NCBI RefSeq assembly: GCF_009935865.1
Contig: NZ_QWEL01000002.1
Coordinates: 124,001 to 188,000 of the forward strand
DNA from: Odoribacter sp. Z80
GTDB lineage: Bacteria > Bacteroidota > Bacteroidia > Bacteroidales > Marinifilaceae
Reading direction: 5' to 3'
DNA length: 64,000 nt
The notes beneath the pieces were generated by a model, which was not told the DNA's origin, made no database searches, and saw only the letters and a program-made list of their open reading frames with translations. A program made the position numbers and the translations under genes. The number at the start of each line of letters is the position of its first letter. The first letter of the stretch is position 1. Below are positions 62,547 through 64,000 of the stretch, piece by piece.

Positions 62547-63521
62547 ATGCTATACCCATTAAAATTCAAACCCATTCTCAAACAAACCCTCTGGGGCGGT
62601 AGTAAATTAGCCGGAAAAGGCAGTAATCCCCACATCCGGGAATCCATCGGTGAAAGCTGGGAGATTTCCGGAGTCCAGGACAATATTTCCGAAGTTACCG
62701 AAGGGCCGTTGGCCGAAAACACCCTGGAAGAACTCATCGAAATATACATGGGGGACCTGGTCGGGGACAAGGTATACGATAAGTTCGGAGTAGAATTTCC
62801 TCTGTTGATTAAATACATAGACGCACGCGACAACCTTTCCATTCAGGTTCACCCGGACGACGCAACCGCAAAAGAACGCCACAATGCTTACGGAAAAACA
62901 GAAATGTGGTACCTGCTCGACGCCGAACCGGAAGCCGGATTAATTATGGGGTTCAAACACGACACAACACAACAAGAATACCTGCAAGGACTTCACAACA
63001 ACACCCTCCCTGCACTGCTGAACACGGAAAAAGTGAAAAAAGGAGATTGCTTTTTCATCCCTGCCGGCACCGTGCATGCTATCTGTAAAGGCTGCTTCAT
63101 CGCCGAAATCCAACAGACCTCCGACATCACCTACCGTATTTACGATTACAACCGACGGGATAAAAACGGAAATACACGGGAGTTACATACCAACCTGGCA
63201 ACAGACGTTATCAACTACAACGGGCAGACACAACACGCCATCCCCTATCATCAGCATGAAAACCACACGGAAGAATTAGTCGACTGCGAATATTTTACCA
63301 CCAATTACCTGAAATTCAACAAAGAAATTGAAAAAGATTACATCGCATTAGATTCTTTTGTCATTTACATGTGTCTCGAAGGAAATTTTACGCTGGTATA
63401 CGAAACCGACAAAACAATACAGGTCAGGAAAGGGGAAACCGTACTCATTCCGGCTTGCCTGAAAAATCTCTTTCTGCTCCCGGAAAAAGAAGCGGAAATA
63501 CTGGAAATCTACATCCGTTAA
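62547..63521 (+). CDS. manA: Mannose-6-phosphate isomerase, type I
   Basis: Interconverts mannose 6-phosphate and fructose 6-phosphate, linking glycolysis to GDP-mannose and fucose precursors. The zinc ligands are seen in SIQVHPDD, KTEMWYLLD and AGTVHAICKGC (residues about 95-180). The 324-residue length matches the short Bacillus/Bacteroidota type. It is a single-gene unit with its own promoter and a long terminator hairpin. Confidence 0.95.
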   Translation: MLYPLKFKPILKQTLWGGSKLAGKGSNPHIRESIGESWEISGVQDNISEVTEGPLAENTLEELIEIYMGDLVGDKVYDKFGVEFPLLIKYIDARDNLSIQVHPDDATAKERHNAYGKTEMWYLLDAEPEAGLIMGFKHDTTQQEYLQGLHNNTLPALLNTEKVKKGDCFFIPAGTVHAICKGCFIAEIQQTSDITYRIYDYNRRDKNGNTRELHTNLATDVINYNGQTQHAIPYHQHENHTEELVDCEYFTTNYLKFNKEIEKDYIALDSFVIYMCLEGNFTLVYETDKTIQVRKGETVLIPACLKNLFLLPEKEAEILEIYIR

Positions 63522-63535
63522 AAGAAATCATCCTC

Positions 63536-63587
63536 AAAAGAACCCCCTCTGAAAGTCCATAATCCACCACCTTTAGAGGGGTTCTTT
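63536..63587 (+). terminator. Terminator of manA
   Basis: AAAGAACCCC-C-TCT and AGAGGGGTTCTTT pair over 13 positions with one bulged C and a 24-base loop; a short T run ends it. Confidence 0.7.
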
Positions 63588-63609
63588 CAGAACCATCCGC
63601 TTCCCTTTA

Positions 63610-63702
63610 TCAGAAATAATAATTAAAGCCTATTTCTGCATTCAGGTTAAAGCCTAACTCAAAAGACTGATTGTCACCACCAAACCTTTCATCTAATTTT
63701 TA
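63610..63702 (-). pseudogene. C-terminal remnant of an outer-membrane barrel protein
   Basis: The minus-strand frame reads LDERFGGDNQSFELGF then NLNAEIGFNYYF and stops. Ending in alternating residues and a terminal Phe is the outer-membrane barrel C-terminal signal. Upstream the frame meets a TAA only two codons before LDE, and no barrel sequence continues, so only the last strand or two survive. Confidence 0.6.
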
Positions 63703-64000
63703 ATGTACTCTCCCACTTATCTCTTTACTCAATTCCTCATCCTCTCCCATCAATTGTAATACAATCTCATATACTTTCGTACACGTATTTCTCCTATACA
63801 CACATATTCTTTCCTATTTTTATAAACAGGAGAACCAAACAGCCTTTTCATGACTTACCACACCATAACACATCGTCCAAGACAAGACATTCATAAATAT
63901 ACAAAAATTACCCGACATATCAAAATCCATATACTCGTCCCCCCCCCCGGAACAGGCCCGCCGGAGGCAGGGTTCCTCCGGGGATTGGCCCCTACAGGTG
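63703..64000. other. Non-coding window end with a C homopolymer and GC-rich tail
   Basis: About 235 bases of AT-rich DNA without a gene-like frame, then ten consecutive C (63939-63948), then 52 bases of very GC-rich sequence containing short inverted repeats (GGAAC with GTTCC, GGAGG with CCTCC). The abrupt composition change suggests the start of a dispersed repeat or a different segment. Confidence 0.5.

Noticed and set aside
1-64000. CRISPR arrays, rRNA genes, insertion sequences, prophage
   Set aside because: No spaced direct repeats, rRNA segments, transposase motifs or phage structural genes were seen on either strand.

Overview
The window comes from a Bacteroidota chromosome, most likely an anaerobic gut member of the order Bacteroidales. 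The signs are: promoter boxes of the TAnnTTTG type (several with a TTTG about 19 bases upstream), many lipoproteins, a TonB-dependent receptor, GldH, DUF4270 and DUF5723 proteins, a fused SecDF, a three-gene fumarate reductase, and an [FeFe] hydrogenase with HydG. An Odoribacter/Butyricimonas-like host is possible, but this is inference only. No rRNA, CRISPR array, intact mobile element or prophage is visible.

Layout. 0-4 kb: TonB-dependent receptor and partner lipoprotein (minus strand). 4-13 kb: metG, divergent from an ldcA-gldH-trmB-mnmA operon; then ddl, a MATE transporter and mdh. 13-21 kb: aspartic protease, secDF, [FeFe] hydrogenase, Fe superoxide dismutase and hydG. 21-28.5 kb: a DUF5723/SPOR protein and the complete sufBCDSE operon with a SufT-like protein, divergent from thiL. 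30-31 kb: an RRM protein and tRNA-Phe, with a decayed tyrosine-recombinase fragment directly behind the tRNA. 31-40 kb: GH95 fucosidase, FadL-like porin, S4 protein, SRPBCC protein, two family 2 glycosyltransferases, OmpH-like chaperone, and an ECF sigma factor overlapping its neighbours. 40-46.5 kb: phosphofructokinase with pyrophosphate-type active-site residues, broken metallophosphoesterase, mpl, an HTH regulator and trpB2. 46.5-57 kb: TPR and Kelch proteins, a DUF4270 lipoprotein with an outer-membrane barrel, a TlpA-like thioredoxin, and a GH3/serine-hydrolase fusion. 57-64 kb: frdCAB, an alpha/beta hydrolase, a lipoprotein, manA, and a decayed, partly GC-rich end.

How the genes fit together. 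Fumarate reductase, malate dehydrogenase, a PPi-type phosphofructokinase and an [FeFe] hydrogenase fit a fermentative anaerobe that reduces fumarate and handles hydrogen. SUF, HydG and SufT serve its many Fe-S proteins, and Fe-SOD protects them. Ddl, LdcA, Mpl and the NagZ-like fusion make up a peptidoglycan synthesis and recycling set.

The most striking element is not in any large ORF. Between 44.90 and 45.08 kb, just before trpB2, lies a 25-codon leader peptide with three consecutive Trp codons. Two mutually exclusive hairpins and a U-tailed terminator follow, giving a complete tryptophan attenuator in front of a stand-alone trpB2.
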